A DNA stretch of 64,000 nt from Plotosus lineatus (lineage: Eukaryota > Chordata > Actinopteri > Siluriformes > Plotosidae): positions 37,783,501-37,847,500 of the forward strand of contig CM045733.1 of NCBI GenBank assembly GCA_024760905.1. The letters run 5' to 3'. Below, piece after piece: positions 45,433 to 56,287 of the stretch (positions within the stretch are counted from its first letter, which is position 1; each line of letters begins with the position of its first letter). A model generated the notes under the pieces. That model was not told where the DNA came from. It did not search any database and worked only from the letters and a program-made list of their open reading frames with translations. The position numbers and the translations under genes are program-made.

Positions 45433-46070
45433 ATGTATTATAATTATAGCTTAGTAACACGAAACCATTCCAAAAAAGTGACTAACAACTGTGGGGCTCT
45501 GCATGCTGTAAATGTATATAAAGAGAGAAGTCAATACTTTTACAAAACATAATGTGCTGAGAAGTTTGTAAATGTTACTCATGTACTGATAATTAATTTA
45601 TAATTCAATCTCTCATGCTTCTTAATTTACTCTCTGGGTGCTGTTCTTTCTAAAAAAAATAAACTCTGTAGGTAGCTTAATTTTAGTCATTTATGTTCAT
45701 GTCCCTGGACCAGCAAGTAAGAGACAAACTAGAGACACACAGGGTCTCCTTATATGGCTGAGATGATACTTCTCTCTTTTCCCTGGTACTGCTGGCCATT
45801 TCGACCACTGGGAGGAGTTATGTATTAAAAAATACTTTTAAGGTCACCTTATACTGATCTCAATTCTGTACTTGAAGGAAGCAACCCATTTGAAGGTGTC
45901 ATTTATCATCTATCACAGATGTGGTCTGCCATGAAAAGACACACATGTCCAAAGGTTCCTGTTTAACATTACTTTGAAGATATATGTTTGCAAAAATACA
46001 ATACAAGAAAATTTACATCTAAAATTATACACAGTTACAAGCACTACTAGTCATTAAAGTTTTTAAATTT
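45433..46070. other. No gene seen
   Basis: AT-rich sequence left of a SINE insertion. No motif or repeat recognised. Confidence 0.4.
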
Positions 46071-46085
46071 ACAGTCTCTCAAGTC

Positions 46086-46418
46086 TGGTGGTATAGGGCG
46101 CTGGATCGCTGATCCAAAGGTTGGGGGTTCGAGTCCCACTCTCCACAAGGTTGTCACTGTCCCCCCCCAGTGCGGCTAACTGGGTTATCAAAGGCGGGCC
46201 ATGTCTGTCACTGTCTATGGTGTGAGGCATGTAAAAGAACCATTGCTGACTTTCGTAAAGAGTAGCTGCAAAGTCGTCAGCGTGTTTCTGTCCCGTGCTA
46301 AAAGGGTTGTGACAGGAAGGGCATCCGACGTAAAAACCTCTGCCAAATCAAACGTGCGAATCAGATGATTCGCTGTGGCAACTCCCGAGTAAAAGGGAAA
46401 AAGCCGAAAGGAAGACAG
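46086..46418 (+). mobile_element. tRNA-derived SINE, family A, RTE-type tail, with 15-bp target duplication
   Basis: 333-bp copy flanked exactly by ACAGTCTCTCAAGTC (46071-46085 and 46419-46433). Its parts in order are the tRNA-like head (GGTATAGGGCGCTGGATCGC, GGTTCGAGTCC), the body, the tail module from the LINE leader (AGGGTTGTGACAGGAAGGGC), and the module from the LINE 3' end (GATTCGCTGTGGCAACTCCC, AAAAAGCCGAAAGGAAGACA). This copy defines the boundaries of the family. Confidence 0.92.
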
Positions 46419-46572
46419 ACAGTCTCTCAAGTCACAATATCAAATTTCCATATTAATACTTCATTAAGTGCAATAATTGTTCATGCTATTGGCTAATTAT
46501 ATTAGAATTGGAATTAATTATTAATGTCAGAAACTATATATTATCTCAATGATATCTGATAGGGTAATTCAT

Positions 46573-46878
46573 TAGCATGGTGGTGTAGTTGTGAGCACAT
46601 CCGCCTCTCCACAACAAAGTCCTGGGTTCGAGTTTCAGGCTCGAGGGCGTTTTTGTGTGCAATTTGCATGTTTTCCCCATGCTTGTGTTGGTTTCTTCCA
46701 GATACTCTGGTTTCCTCTCACAATCCAATGAAATGCACATTAGGCTAATTGTCTGTTCAAATTGCGCGTAGGTGAAAGTGTCCGTAGGAATGGTTGTCTT
46801 GGCCCTGCGATAGAGTGGAGACCTCTTCATGATGTAGCCTGGCTTTGTCAAGAATTGGCTGAGATAAGCTCCAGCCTT
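46573..46878 (+). mobile_element. SINE family C
   Basis: Head TAGCATGGTGGTGTAGTTGT, B-box-like GGTTCGAGTTTC. Body GGGCGTTTTTGTGTGCAATT and TGTCTTGGCCCTGCGATAGA. It stops at CTCCAGCCTT where another element begins. Confidence 0.7.
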
Positions 46879-47652
46879 CAGTGACGTGCGGTGAGGCTGA
46901 CAGCTAGTGAGAACTGACTCTTTTAGAGTCAGATTTACAAATACAACTAAACTAAAAGGAGCATTTTATTCATCATTTGATTGACACAGATGTCAAATCA
47001 ATACCAAAGGAAGAAGTAATAACATGACTGCCCACACAGTTAGTATCATGTTTGATGTGTCGGTGTGATGCAATCCCAAATCATGTTTCCTTCTATTTTA
47101 GTACCTTTATCAACCTTATAAATAAATGAAATTCTTTACAGACAATGTGTTGTGTTTTATATCTCATAATCCGTATTCTTTACCCAAGCATGTGGCATAA
47201 ATTTCACTTAACGTTAAAATTCATTCCAACTGCATTGGCGTTCCTTTAGTTATTACCTCTCGTTTTGATTGAAAGCCCAGATTTGTGACTTTTCTTAGCT
47301 TGGAAATGTAATTTTCCCATTTTTAAGGTGCATTGTAAAGGAAATATATAAAAAAAAAAAAACTGAAGAAAATTGTACGTCATCTAGGTATGTGGGCTCA
47401 CAAGAGCCCTCTGCCATGAGTCAGGAGCACTGTTTGCTTTACAGAGGAATTTTGTCTGGGTTTTATAATTAATCTGCAGCCAATGACGTTACAGAAATAC
47501 ATTTCATCTAATTTGTGTGTTTGAAAGCATTTCATCTGTGATATATAGAGGGACATCTTATTTGCATAGCATACAAGCACAGTTTGTGAGGGGTTCCACC
47601 ATCCACTGAGAGGCACAGCAAAGTGCCGCCTCACCACACAGCTCCGCCCTGT
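46879..47652. mobile_element. Possible DNA element with CAGTGACGTGCGG end
   Basis: Left end CAGTGACGTGCGGTGAGGCT. Near 47632-47652 GCCGCCTCACCACACAGCTC is a partial inverse match. It interrupts a family C SINE near its end. No transposase. Classification not possible by eye. Confidence 0.4.
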
Positions 47653-47954
47653 ATCTGAATAGGACAAATGGAAATTCTGCTATTCTTTCTTGAAAAAAAA
47701 AATCATTTCAGTAGAATTTAAAACTAATCATTACTCAATAATTGTTTATTATATTGAGACATCTATCTTTTCCTCTGAGATCAGTCAAATATTATGATTT
47801 TGATTCTGATTCTGATGCTAATAAGAAGTAGAAAAAAAAAGAAGTCAAATGGTAGTTACTATTATCTTAAAACTACATAGCACCAACAGCTGTTTCATTT
47901 GGATAAAAATAAAACAAAACAAAACAAAAACCCCAAAGCACAACTGCTGCAAAA

Positions 47955-48104
47955 ATGTATCTATTTATGTATGTGTGTATGTATGTATTTATATGTATTA
48001 TTGTATATGTATCTATTTTGCACCCCCTACTTTACTTCAAGAGCCTGTAACAGTGAATTTCTCTATTGTGAGATTAATAAAGCTGTATCTTATCTTATCT
48101 TAAA
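47955..48104 (+). mobile_element. LINE 3' end (same family as 7561-8490)
   Basis: CACCCCCTACTTTACTTCAA, GAGCCTGTAACAGTGAATTT and GAGATTAATAAAGCTGTATC, ending in TTATC-type tandem units. Only the terminal 150 bases are present. Confidence 0.7.
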
Positions 48105-48321
48105 ACTGGCAAGAGAAGTGGGGGTTAAAGCAAAAAAAGGGGAGATTATCCTTACAGCTGACAGTTACTTATTTTTATTTTTTCAGTCCTACAAAGTGGA
48201 ATCAAAATATGATTTTTCCACCCTTGGATTTAAATCCATGCATGCTTTGTTGCTTCACAATAATAAATATTTATCATTTTCAAAGATATGATCATGTATC
48301 ATCACTCCAAGCAAATAAACA

Positions 48322-49930
48322 CCTCCTTCACCACGTCCATACATCTCCTCTTGGTCATCCTCTAGGCCTTCTGCCTGGTAGTTCCAACCTCAGCATCCTA
48401 CTACCAATATATTCACTATCCCTCCTCTGTACACATTTTTATCTCTGCTACCTCCAGCTCGATCACCATAGCAAACAAGAAGGGGCTCAGAGCTGATCCT
48501 TGATGCAGTCCTACTTCCACCTTGAACTCTTCTGTCACACCGACAGCACACCTCCCCACTGTCTTACATCATTATGTCCTACACCACGCTTACATACTGC
48601 TCTGCCACTCCAGACTTCATCATGCAATACCACAGTTCCTCTCAAGGCACCCTGTCATATGCTTTCTCCAGATCCACAAAGGCACAAAAGCACAATACAA
48701 CTTCCTCTGTACTTCTCTATTAACATCCTCAAACAAACACTGCATCTGTGGTGCTCTTTCTTGGCATGGAACCAAACTGTTGTTCACAAATGCTGACCTC
48801 TGCCCTTAGTTTAGCTCCCACTATTCTTTCCCATAACTTCATGGTATTCAAGAATGATTATCCCTGATCACATTAGATGTAGTTGTCCAGTCATCTGGAA
48901 GCACTTCCTGACCACCCAAAACCTTTCAACTTCTCCTTGAAGACAACAAGACACTCTTCCTTTTTCAGCTTTTGCCTTCTACAAATGCCTCACCATCAGT
49001 GTCATCCTGCACACCACCATCCTATGCTGTCTGGCAACACTCTCACCCACTACTACTTTGCAGCCACTGACTTCTTTCAAATTATATCATCTACACAAGA
49101 TGTAGTCTCCTTGTGTGGTCCTACCTCTGCTTTTATAAGTCATCCTGTGCTCCTGTCACTTCTAGAAGAAAGTATTCACCACAGTCATGCCTGCACCAAC
49201 ATGTCCATTGAAGTCTGCACCAATGACCACTCTTTCACCTCTGGTGGTACTCTGCATCACTTCATCTAACTCACTCCAGAATCTCTCCTTCTCTTCAAGT
49301 TCACATCCTGCCTGTGGGGCATAAGCACTAACAACATTGAACATCACACCTTCAATTTCTAACTTGAGACTCATCACTCTGTCTGACACTCTTTTCACTT
49401 CTAGAACATTCCTGACAAACCCCTCCTTCAAGATGACCCCTTCTCCATTTCTCTTCCCATCCACACCATGAAAAAACAGCTTAAACCCTGCTCCTAAGCT
49501 TCTCGCCTTGCCACCTTTCCACCTGGTCTCCTGAACACACAGTATGTCCACCTTCCTCCACTGCATAATCTCAGCCAGCTCTCTTTATCTATCTTTTCCT
49601 TGTATAGTTCTAACATTCAAAGTCCCTTCTCTCAGTCCTAGACTCATGCCTTTCCTCTTCTCTCTCTCTGCCTACGGACACGCCTCCCACCTCTCCTTCT
49701 TCAACCAAGAGTAGTCCAGTTTCCACAAGCACTCTGTTGGTTAACGGCACTGATGGTGGTCGTTGTTAACCCGGGACTTGAGTGATCTGGTTTGAAAGTC
49801 ATATTAATGATTCGCATGTTTGATTTGGCATAGGTTTTACGTCAGATGTCCTTCCTGACACAACCCTCTAAATTTATCCGGGCTTGGGACTGGCAGAAGA
49901 AAAAGCACTGGCACCCCCCCAACTGCATTG
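48322..49930 (-). mobile_element. RTE-like LINE with several internal deletions
   Basis: Minus copy with a complete 5' terminus at about 49930. Leader and endonuclease N-terminal part follow (frame 49162-49566: KVDILCVQETRWKGGKARSL, SAYAPQAGCE). The rest is much reduced, with gaps inside the endonuclease (49190), between linker and RT (48850), and inside RT (48440, losing the catalytic FADD region). The 3' terminal UTR is missing. Dead. Confidence 0.75.
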
Positions 49931-49959
49931 TTTAGGCTTCATGGACAAATCTCATTAAT

Positions 49960-50115
49960 CCTTAGACCTAGGGGGCAATTTGGAACAGCAGTTTAGCCTA
50001 TTGGGCATGTCTTTGGACTGTGAGAAGAAACTATGACGCCCACAGGAAACCCACACAAGCACCACAGATGCAAAGTCCTCACAAAATCATCCTCACCAAA
50101 CCTGGGAATCAAACA
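49960..50115 (-). mobile_element. SINE family C fragment
   Basis: GGGCATGTCTTTGGACTGTG and CCACAGGAAACCCACACAAG mark the central part of the family, minus orientation. Diverged. Confidence 0.5.
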
Positions 50116-50452
50116 AATTAAATTTCTATGTCCTTTGTTCTGTGTATATTAGTCAATTGTGTAAATACTATCAAGTTTTCAAACCAGCAGTTTAATGTAA
50201 TTCTTCCCTTCTCCACTTTTCAGTTTTTTTAGTTGTCCAATTCTTCAATTCTTTAGTTCTTCAGTTCTGCTCTTCCTTCCCAGTGATTTATTACAGTATC
50301 AATGATACAAAGATGATTTCCCACAGTCAAGTTATCATCAACTTCTTCTGTATTAGCAGGGAAACTGCATTAGTGCATAAACTCACTCAGTCTAGTATCT
50401 CTGTGAGAGGGGGTGTTTTACGGAAGAACATATATTGAACACAAACACACAA

Positions 50453-50536
<84 letters not shown>

Positions 50537-51013
50537 CAGAGCAGATGTTTGTGACTTGTTGCATAAACTAATAAAGTAAAGTTAAATATAGACTCTATTC
50601 TTCCCAGGCAGAGGAGTCAAGACAAAAATATGAAGACTAGGGTCAAATGCCACAAGGTCACAGCTGTAGCTTCTATTCTGCTGTTTGCAGATTGTCCCCT
50701 TGTTCACTCACTTACACAGTGTTCAGTGTTTGCCATATCGAACACTCAGTAGGGGATTGGAAGAAGCAGTTGTTGATAAATATCAGGCACCATGAGCATG
50801 GACTGATGATATTATGAAATTTATAATTATTATCCCTGTTACATAAACCTATTCCAAAATATAAAGAAGTAAATGTTGTATATGAACACATAATGGAAAT
50901 AAAAATATAAAGTAGTTAAACTCTGCTTCTTGTGTGACCGATAAAGGGATCTAAACATTAATTGTCCAGTATTTGTGCACTACATTTCAGTGTTGCTCAG
51001 CTGAAAATTTAAA
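50116..51013. other. No gene seen; (CT)n(CA)n tract at 50455-50533
   Basis: Unique-looking AT-rich sequence. The compound microsatellite changes from TCTCTG units to CT and then CA. No coding motif. Confidence 0.45.
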
Positions 51014-51335
51014 CAGAATGGTTAGTATGTCCGACTCACAGCAACAAAGTCCTAGTTTGAGTCCCAGGCTGAGTGAGGTCAGTTCTGTGTGGAGTTTCTC
51101 TGGAGTGTTTTCCCTACGCTTGCTTGTGGTACTTTGATTAGTTCCTTCAGTCCAAAGACACCCAAATTAGACTGTTCCAAATTGATCCTAGGTATGAGCG
51201 TGAGGGTGAATGGATGTGTAATGGCCTTTGGTGAGCTGTTCATAGTGTAGCCCATCTTTGCCCAGAGTTGACAGAGATTGGCATAGGCTAGGAGTTCTCC
51301 ACAACTCAACAAGGATTAAGCGGCTTAGCAAGTGA
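51014..51335 (+). mobile_element. SINE family C
   Basis: AATGGTTAGTATGTCCGACT and AGTTTGAGTCCC (B-box-like), then CAGTCCAAAGACACCCAAAT, ending AAGGATTAAGCGGCTTAGCA, the L2-type terminus. Confidence 0.65.
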
Positions 51336-51350
51336 AATGTGAAACAAGGA

Positions 51351-51358
<8 letters not shown>

Positions 51359-51402
<44 letters not shown>

Positions 51403-51421
51403 ACACACACACACACACACA
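51359..51421. repeat. (TA)n(CA)n microsatellite
   Basis: Compound tract directly abutting the left end of the TIR element at 51422. Confidence 0.9.
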
Positions 51422-51905
51422 CAGAGATCCCTCACTTTCCAATGTTAATTGGGACTGAGATGCCCCCGCGATAACTGAAATCAGTGAAGTAGGATCAACC
51501 CCCCAACACCCCCCCACCCCCGACTGACGTATACATACATGTATGTGTATATAATATCAATAAATACATATTCAATGCTATAAATGCTTAAAATAACAAT
51601 TAAACATTAGAAAATAATGCATAAGATGTAAATAAAATATAAATACGAACACATAAAGACATGCACCTCACAAAAATGTAAGTACAGAAGTTTTGATGGG
51701 AGATTGTGGGTTGTTATTTGTTTTGCGTTTGTTTAGGTTTTTTTGCATAATTGGCCTTGTTTTTTGGTTTTTGTGGCATTTTCTTTAACCTTTCCCCCTT
51801 TTCTTCCTTAATTTCCTTATTTTTTATTTCAATGAATATTTAAAAAAACAAACGCAATGCACTGAAGCCGCATAAATTGAAGCGCGAAGTAGCGAGGGAT
51901 CCCTG
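51422..51905 (+). mobile_element. TIR element (CAGGGATCCCTC family), complete
   Basis: 484 bases. Left end CAGAGATCCCTCACTTTCCA; right end GAAGTAGCGAGGGATCCCTG, whose inverse begins CAGGGATCCCTCGCTACTTC. Internal sequence is T/A-rich and non-coding, co-linear with 25068-25514. It lies between dinucleotide tracts on both sides. Confidence 0.75.
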
Positions 51906-51913
51906 TGTGTATG

Positions 51914-51918
<5 letters not shown>

Positions 51919-51987
<69 letters not shown>
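51919..51987. repeat. (TA)n microsatellite
   Basis: More than 30 TA units. Confidence 0.95.
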
Positions 51988-51991
<4 letters not shown>

Positions 51992-52194
51992 ATATAAATT
52001 TACAAAGCAAACTAAAAACTTGTGTCTTAATGAAGTGTAAATTACTTCCATAACACCATAAAAATAGGTTATACAAATAACCCACAAATTGCAAATTGCA
52101 AACTCAATGACTTGAAAATGCACAATTTGCTGTCAACATGTCAATCATCAAATCCAACAATGATCTCACTGAAGCACGACATACTTTACAAATA

Positions 52195-54420
52195 CAAAAC
52201 ACTTCATCATCATCTTCATCTTCTTCTGCTTAATCCAGGGTTGGGTCGCTGGTGCATCAGCCAAAGCAATGAGGTCCAGACGTCGCTCTTCCCGGCCACT
52301 TCCTCCAGCTCTTTTGGGGGAAGGCGTTCCCAAAATAGCCAAGAGACATAGTCCCTTAGCATGTTCTGGGTCAATCCAAGGTTCTCTTTCTAGCTGGACA
52401 TGTCTGAAACACTACACCAGGGAGGCATTCAGGAGGCAATTTATTCAGGTGCCCAAGTGACCTCAACTGGCTCTTCTCAATGCAAACTTGTAAAGGAAGC
52501 TCATTTCAGCTGCCTGTATTCATGATTTTCTTCTTTCCGTTACTACCAAAAGATCATGACCATAGGTGAGGCTAGGAACATAAATTGACTGGTAGGAATA
52601 TAAATTGACTTTGTCTTCTGGCTCAGTTCCTGCCATGATTTATCGTTTTAAGCCCCACATTACAGCAGAGACTGTACCGATCTGTCTGTCCATCGATTGC
52701 TCCATCCTTCAATCACTCATGAAGACCATGATATACTGTACTTGAATTCCTTGGGGCATCACTTCATTCATTTACAGTACATTTACAGTGTTTACACTAT
52801 TATCCTCTTATTACAATCATTATTTTTATATAACTGAGCAATTGAGAGTAAAGGGCCTAACAGGAGTGATTGCAGGGAATTAACCGTCTTAATCACTAAA
52901 CCACCACTACACTCCACCCTTGTCTGGCTGACTTTTACTTGGAGTTGCTTTGATTCTCATCCCGCCCACTTCACACTCAGCTGTGAAACGCTCCCGTGGG
53001 AGCAAGAGGTCCTAACTCCATAAAGCAAAAAAAACCCAACGCCATCTGCAAAAAAATCAAAGACGAGATCCTATGGCCCCCAAACCAGAACCCCTCAATG
53101 CATTGGCAATGCTGAGAAATTCTATCCATAAATATTATGAACAGAACTGGTGACAAAGTACAATATATTCTTTCCGGAGTCCAACACCCACTGGAAATGA
53201 ATTCGGCATGTTGTTATCAATGCTGACCAAACTCTGGCTCCTGTTATACAGAGACCGAACGGCCCGTAGCAATGGGTCTGGTATACCACATTCCTGAAGC
53301 AAAGTAGCCTGAAGAACATTGTCGAAATCCTTTTCCAAGTCCACAAAGCACATGTGGACCGGTTGGGTAAACTCCTATGCCACAATCCAGGATCCTGTAG
53401 AGTGTGTAGAGATGGTCAAGGGTACTGTGGCCAGGATGATAACGACATTATTCCTCTTGAATCCGACATTCACCCATTTGTCAGATCCTCCTCTCTAACA
53501 TCCTGAAAAGACTTTGCCAGGTAGGCTGAGGTGTGTGATTCCTCATTAGTTGGAACACACTCTTGATCCCCCTTTTTAAAAAAGTAACTACCACCACAAT
53601 CCACAGGTACGATCCCAATGACCACAAGATTTTTTTTTTGCAGAGATTATGTCAAGAAAACAGTCCTACAACATCCAGAGACATGAGGTATTCAGGGTGG
53701 ATTTTGTCCACTTCCAGAGCCAACAGGCCAATGGGCCAATGAGGAACTTTTTAACTACCTCGGCGACCTCCATCCCAGTGATTATCAGCCCTCCTCCCAA
53801 ACTCCCAGGCTGTTCCTTTTCCACAGAGGTGGAGTTGGTGGAATTTCAGAGGTCCTCTAAGTATTTCTTCCCTCACTTCCACTATAACCAGTGTTTGTGG
53901 AATAATTCTTCCCCTCCTGAAGCTTCAGATGGTGCTCCAGAACCTTTTTGAGTCCAACCAATCTTTTTTCAAGCTCTCACCAAACTTGTCCCATATTGGA
54001 GATTTTGCATTGGCAACAGCCTGGGCTGTTTGGTCTGTCGGTACCTGTCCACTTCCTCAGAAATTCCACAAGCCAAAAGGACCTGGAACATGTCCCATTT
54101 GGATTCCATGTCCCTCGCCTCCTTTTCAATGTGTTGTAGCTCTGCTGGAAGTGGGAGTTGAAAGCCCTTCTGACAGGAGACTTCACTAAAAGTGCCCAGG
54201 ACGTTGTGCTGGTGCCAAGTGCACTTAAGGACACCATTATGTTTGAACATGGTGTTGGAGGGTAATCTTTTGACGAGCACAGAAGTTCAGCAAAGAAACC
54301 CCAAATAAAAAACTCCAGCCAAGAACCCCCATTTGGATTTAGATCAAAGAATCCATACTTACCAATTACACCCTTCCAGGTAACACTGTCATTGCCCACA
54401 TGGGCATTGAAGTCTCCCAG
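52195..54420 (-). mobile_element. Rex-like LINE, decayed
   Basis: Minus copy. At the right end (53977-54399) a frame contains endonuclease-like sequence (read with gaps, GNDSVTWKGVIGKYGF and nearby GDFNAHVG-type codons at 54370-54420). RT palm is at 53135-53353 with VDLEKDFDNVLQATLLQECG and PLLRAVRSLYNRSQSLVSI. The 3' part (52240-52500) carries the sequence encoding the RGRPR-like C-terminus. Frames are short and shifted, so it is an old copy. The family resembles the abundant teleost LINE group often labelled Rex; exact assignment uncertain. Confidence 0.7.
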
Positions 54421-55546
54421 GACAATGAGGGAGGCCCCAGGCCTCTAGAACGCCCTCTAGAACACCCTCAAGCCTCTAGTTAGAGACCTCCTTTCTCTGA
54501 GTTTCAGTACCCTGAACTAAAAAGCTGTCACAATATTCTGTATTTCAATGTGTGTTTTGTTAGTTGCTTACAAACACTGAAAACACCTTTTAGGCAGGCT
54601 GTGTATATGGTCAGGAGTAAGATTAAAAATCACCCATCAAAACTCTTGATTGAGGTGTGTACCACTTGAGCAGGTTCATCTACAGATCTCCATCAATTTT
54701 ACCCAATTTAAGGGAAGATAATTGTACAAATAATTGCTTTTTAAAAATCAAAGATTAAAATGTACCTATCTGTTAATATTTCAGCTATTCAGACAACTCA
54801 ACAGCTTTAAAAAATACACAGCCTTGTTTACAAATCTACAGGCAAGTGGAGAAGAAAAACTTAATTTATTATTTTGAATTAAGGATTAAAATTTTTTTGT
54901 TCAATCTGTTTCAGGAAATATATAATTAAGAGATCTACTACACAGGTTTATAATTTTACAGAGGAATTCAGTTCAACCTGTTACATCTCTGATTAATGTA
55001 TAGAGGGATTGGTAATCTCAGTAAAATCTCATTTGTGTGACAAACCCAGCTCAATTGATGACACCAGATTTTGAGCAGTGGGGAGCATTCACTAAATTCA
55101 TGCTGGGTATGGTGCCACAGACTATAATGGAAAAAATGTTGAAATATTTTTCAAGTCCCACCCCCTAGTTTTGTTATTTTTATGAAGCATAGTAACTACA
55201 CAAAGTTTCACAGAAATATATGCAAATCTACTGGTAGCTCAACTGGCTGGAATATTTTCATAGAGTAACAGCATATACATGTATTCAGCGGTCGGTCATT
55301 GGCTGCATGTTAACACTGTATTATATATATTGAAATATAATCTTATTTTGTTGAAAAAATAATTTTATACTGCAGAACTGATTGTGTGCTTTATTTTATT
55401 GAAGTCAATATTCTTGCTTAGATCTGTTTTGTCGCTAGTCATTAACAAAACAACCACTGTGACACTATAGCTAACTGCAACACTGTAAACAGATGCTATC
55501 CTTTTACATATTTTTATTAATTTTATAAAATTTAAAAAAAGAAACT
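54421..55546. other. No gene seen
   Basis: AT-rich sequence between two element clusters. A few short minus-strand frames lack motifs. No RNA gene recognised. Confidence 0.4.
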
Positions 55547-55794
55547 GGTCGAGCACGAAGCAGGAAACCAGGAGTCAGAGATAGAGCAGGGAAACGGAAT
55601 TGCTGGGAAGGACAATCTTCTGACATCGGAGGGAAGCGCACCGCTCCCATTTATAGCTCGCTGATTGCTGATTGCTGAGTGGAAACAGGTGCGCTCTCTG
55701 GACCTCGCCTACAGGCAACGCCAGTAGTAGGCTCGCCAGCGCCTGCAATGAATGAAGAGAGAATTAATGCGGCCAGCCAGCACAGACCATAACA
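55547..55794 (-). mobile_element. Second, partial gypsy LTR
   Basis: On the minus strand starts TGTTATGGTCTGTGCTGG and matches the LTR at 55861-56287 as far as GGTCGAGCA, with differences. It is truncated at the left. A 66-base RTE-like fragment separates it from the complete LTR. Confidence 0.75.
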
Positions 55795-55860
55795 AGCCAT
55801 TTCCATCCTTTTTGCAAAGTCTGTCGACATCTGTCCTTCTGTGTTCCTGTCCTGGATACC
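55795..55860 (-). mobile_element. RTE-like LINE fragment between two LTRs
   Basis: Codes for a piece of the endonuclease (GIQDRN and FAKRMEMA-type codons on minus). It pairs with the LINE part at 60205-60765, showing that the gypsy element lies within an RTE-like copy. About 270 bases of LINE between the two parts are missing. Confidence 0.7.
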
Positions 55861-56287
55861 TGTGACGCCGGGAGCATTTCAGTCAGAACCAAAGATGCAG
55901 GAGACCAAGTACGATGATACAATGACTTTTATTGAGCACAGGGGAAGCACTGGAGTACGGGAAATCATGATCACCGTAGTGGTGAGGGGAAAGCATGAAC
56001 ATCAAAATCACTGGGAGAATATCAACGCAGGAAAAGGTCGAGCATGGAGTTGGGAACCAGGAGCCAGGGAGATTACGGGGGAGACGGAATCGCATGGAGG
56101 GAACAATCTTCTAACGCTGGAGGGGAGCACGCCGCTCATCTTTATAGCTCATTGATGGCTGAGTGAATTCAGGTGCGCTCTCTGGATTTCGCTTGCGTGT
56201 GACAGTCATGCCCCTTGCCAGCGCCTGCAGTGTATAGGGAGAGAGAGAAAGAGAGTTAAACGCTGCCAACTAGCACAGATCATAACA
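55861..56287 (-). mobile_element. Sushi-like gypsy 3' LTR
   Basis: 427 bases, TG...CA type: on the minus strand TGTTATGATCTGTGCTAG to CCGGCGTCACA. It contains a polyadenylation signal GCTCAATAAAAGTC. Just upstream on the minus strand is a polypurine tract (AGTGGGGGGGTAC), the plus-strand primer expected next to a 3' LTR. Related LTRs: 20440-20714, 55547-55794, 60117-60204. Confidence 0.88.

Noticed and set aside
53649..54189. Plus-strand frames near the Rex-like LINE
   Set aside because: Antisense to LINE coding sequence.
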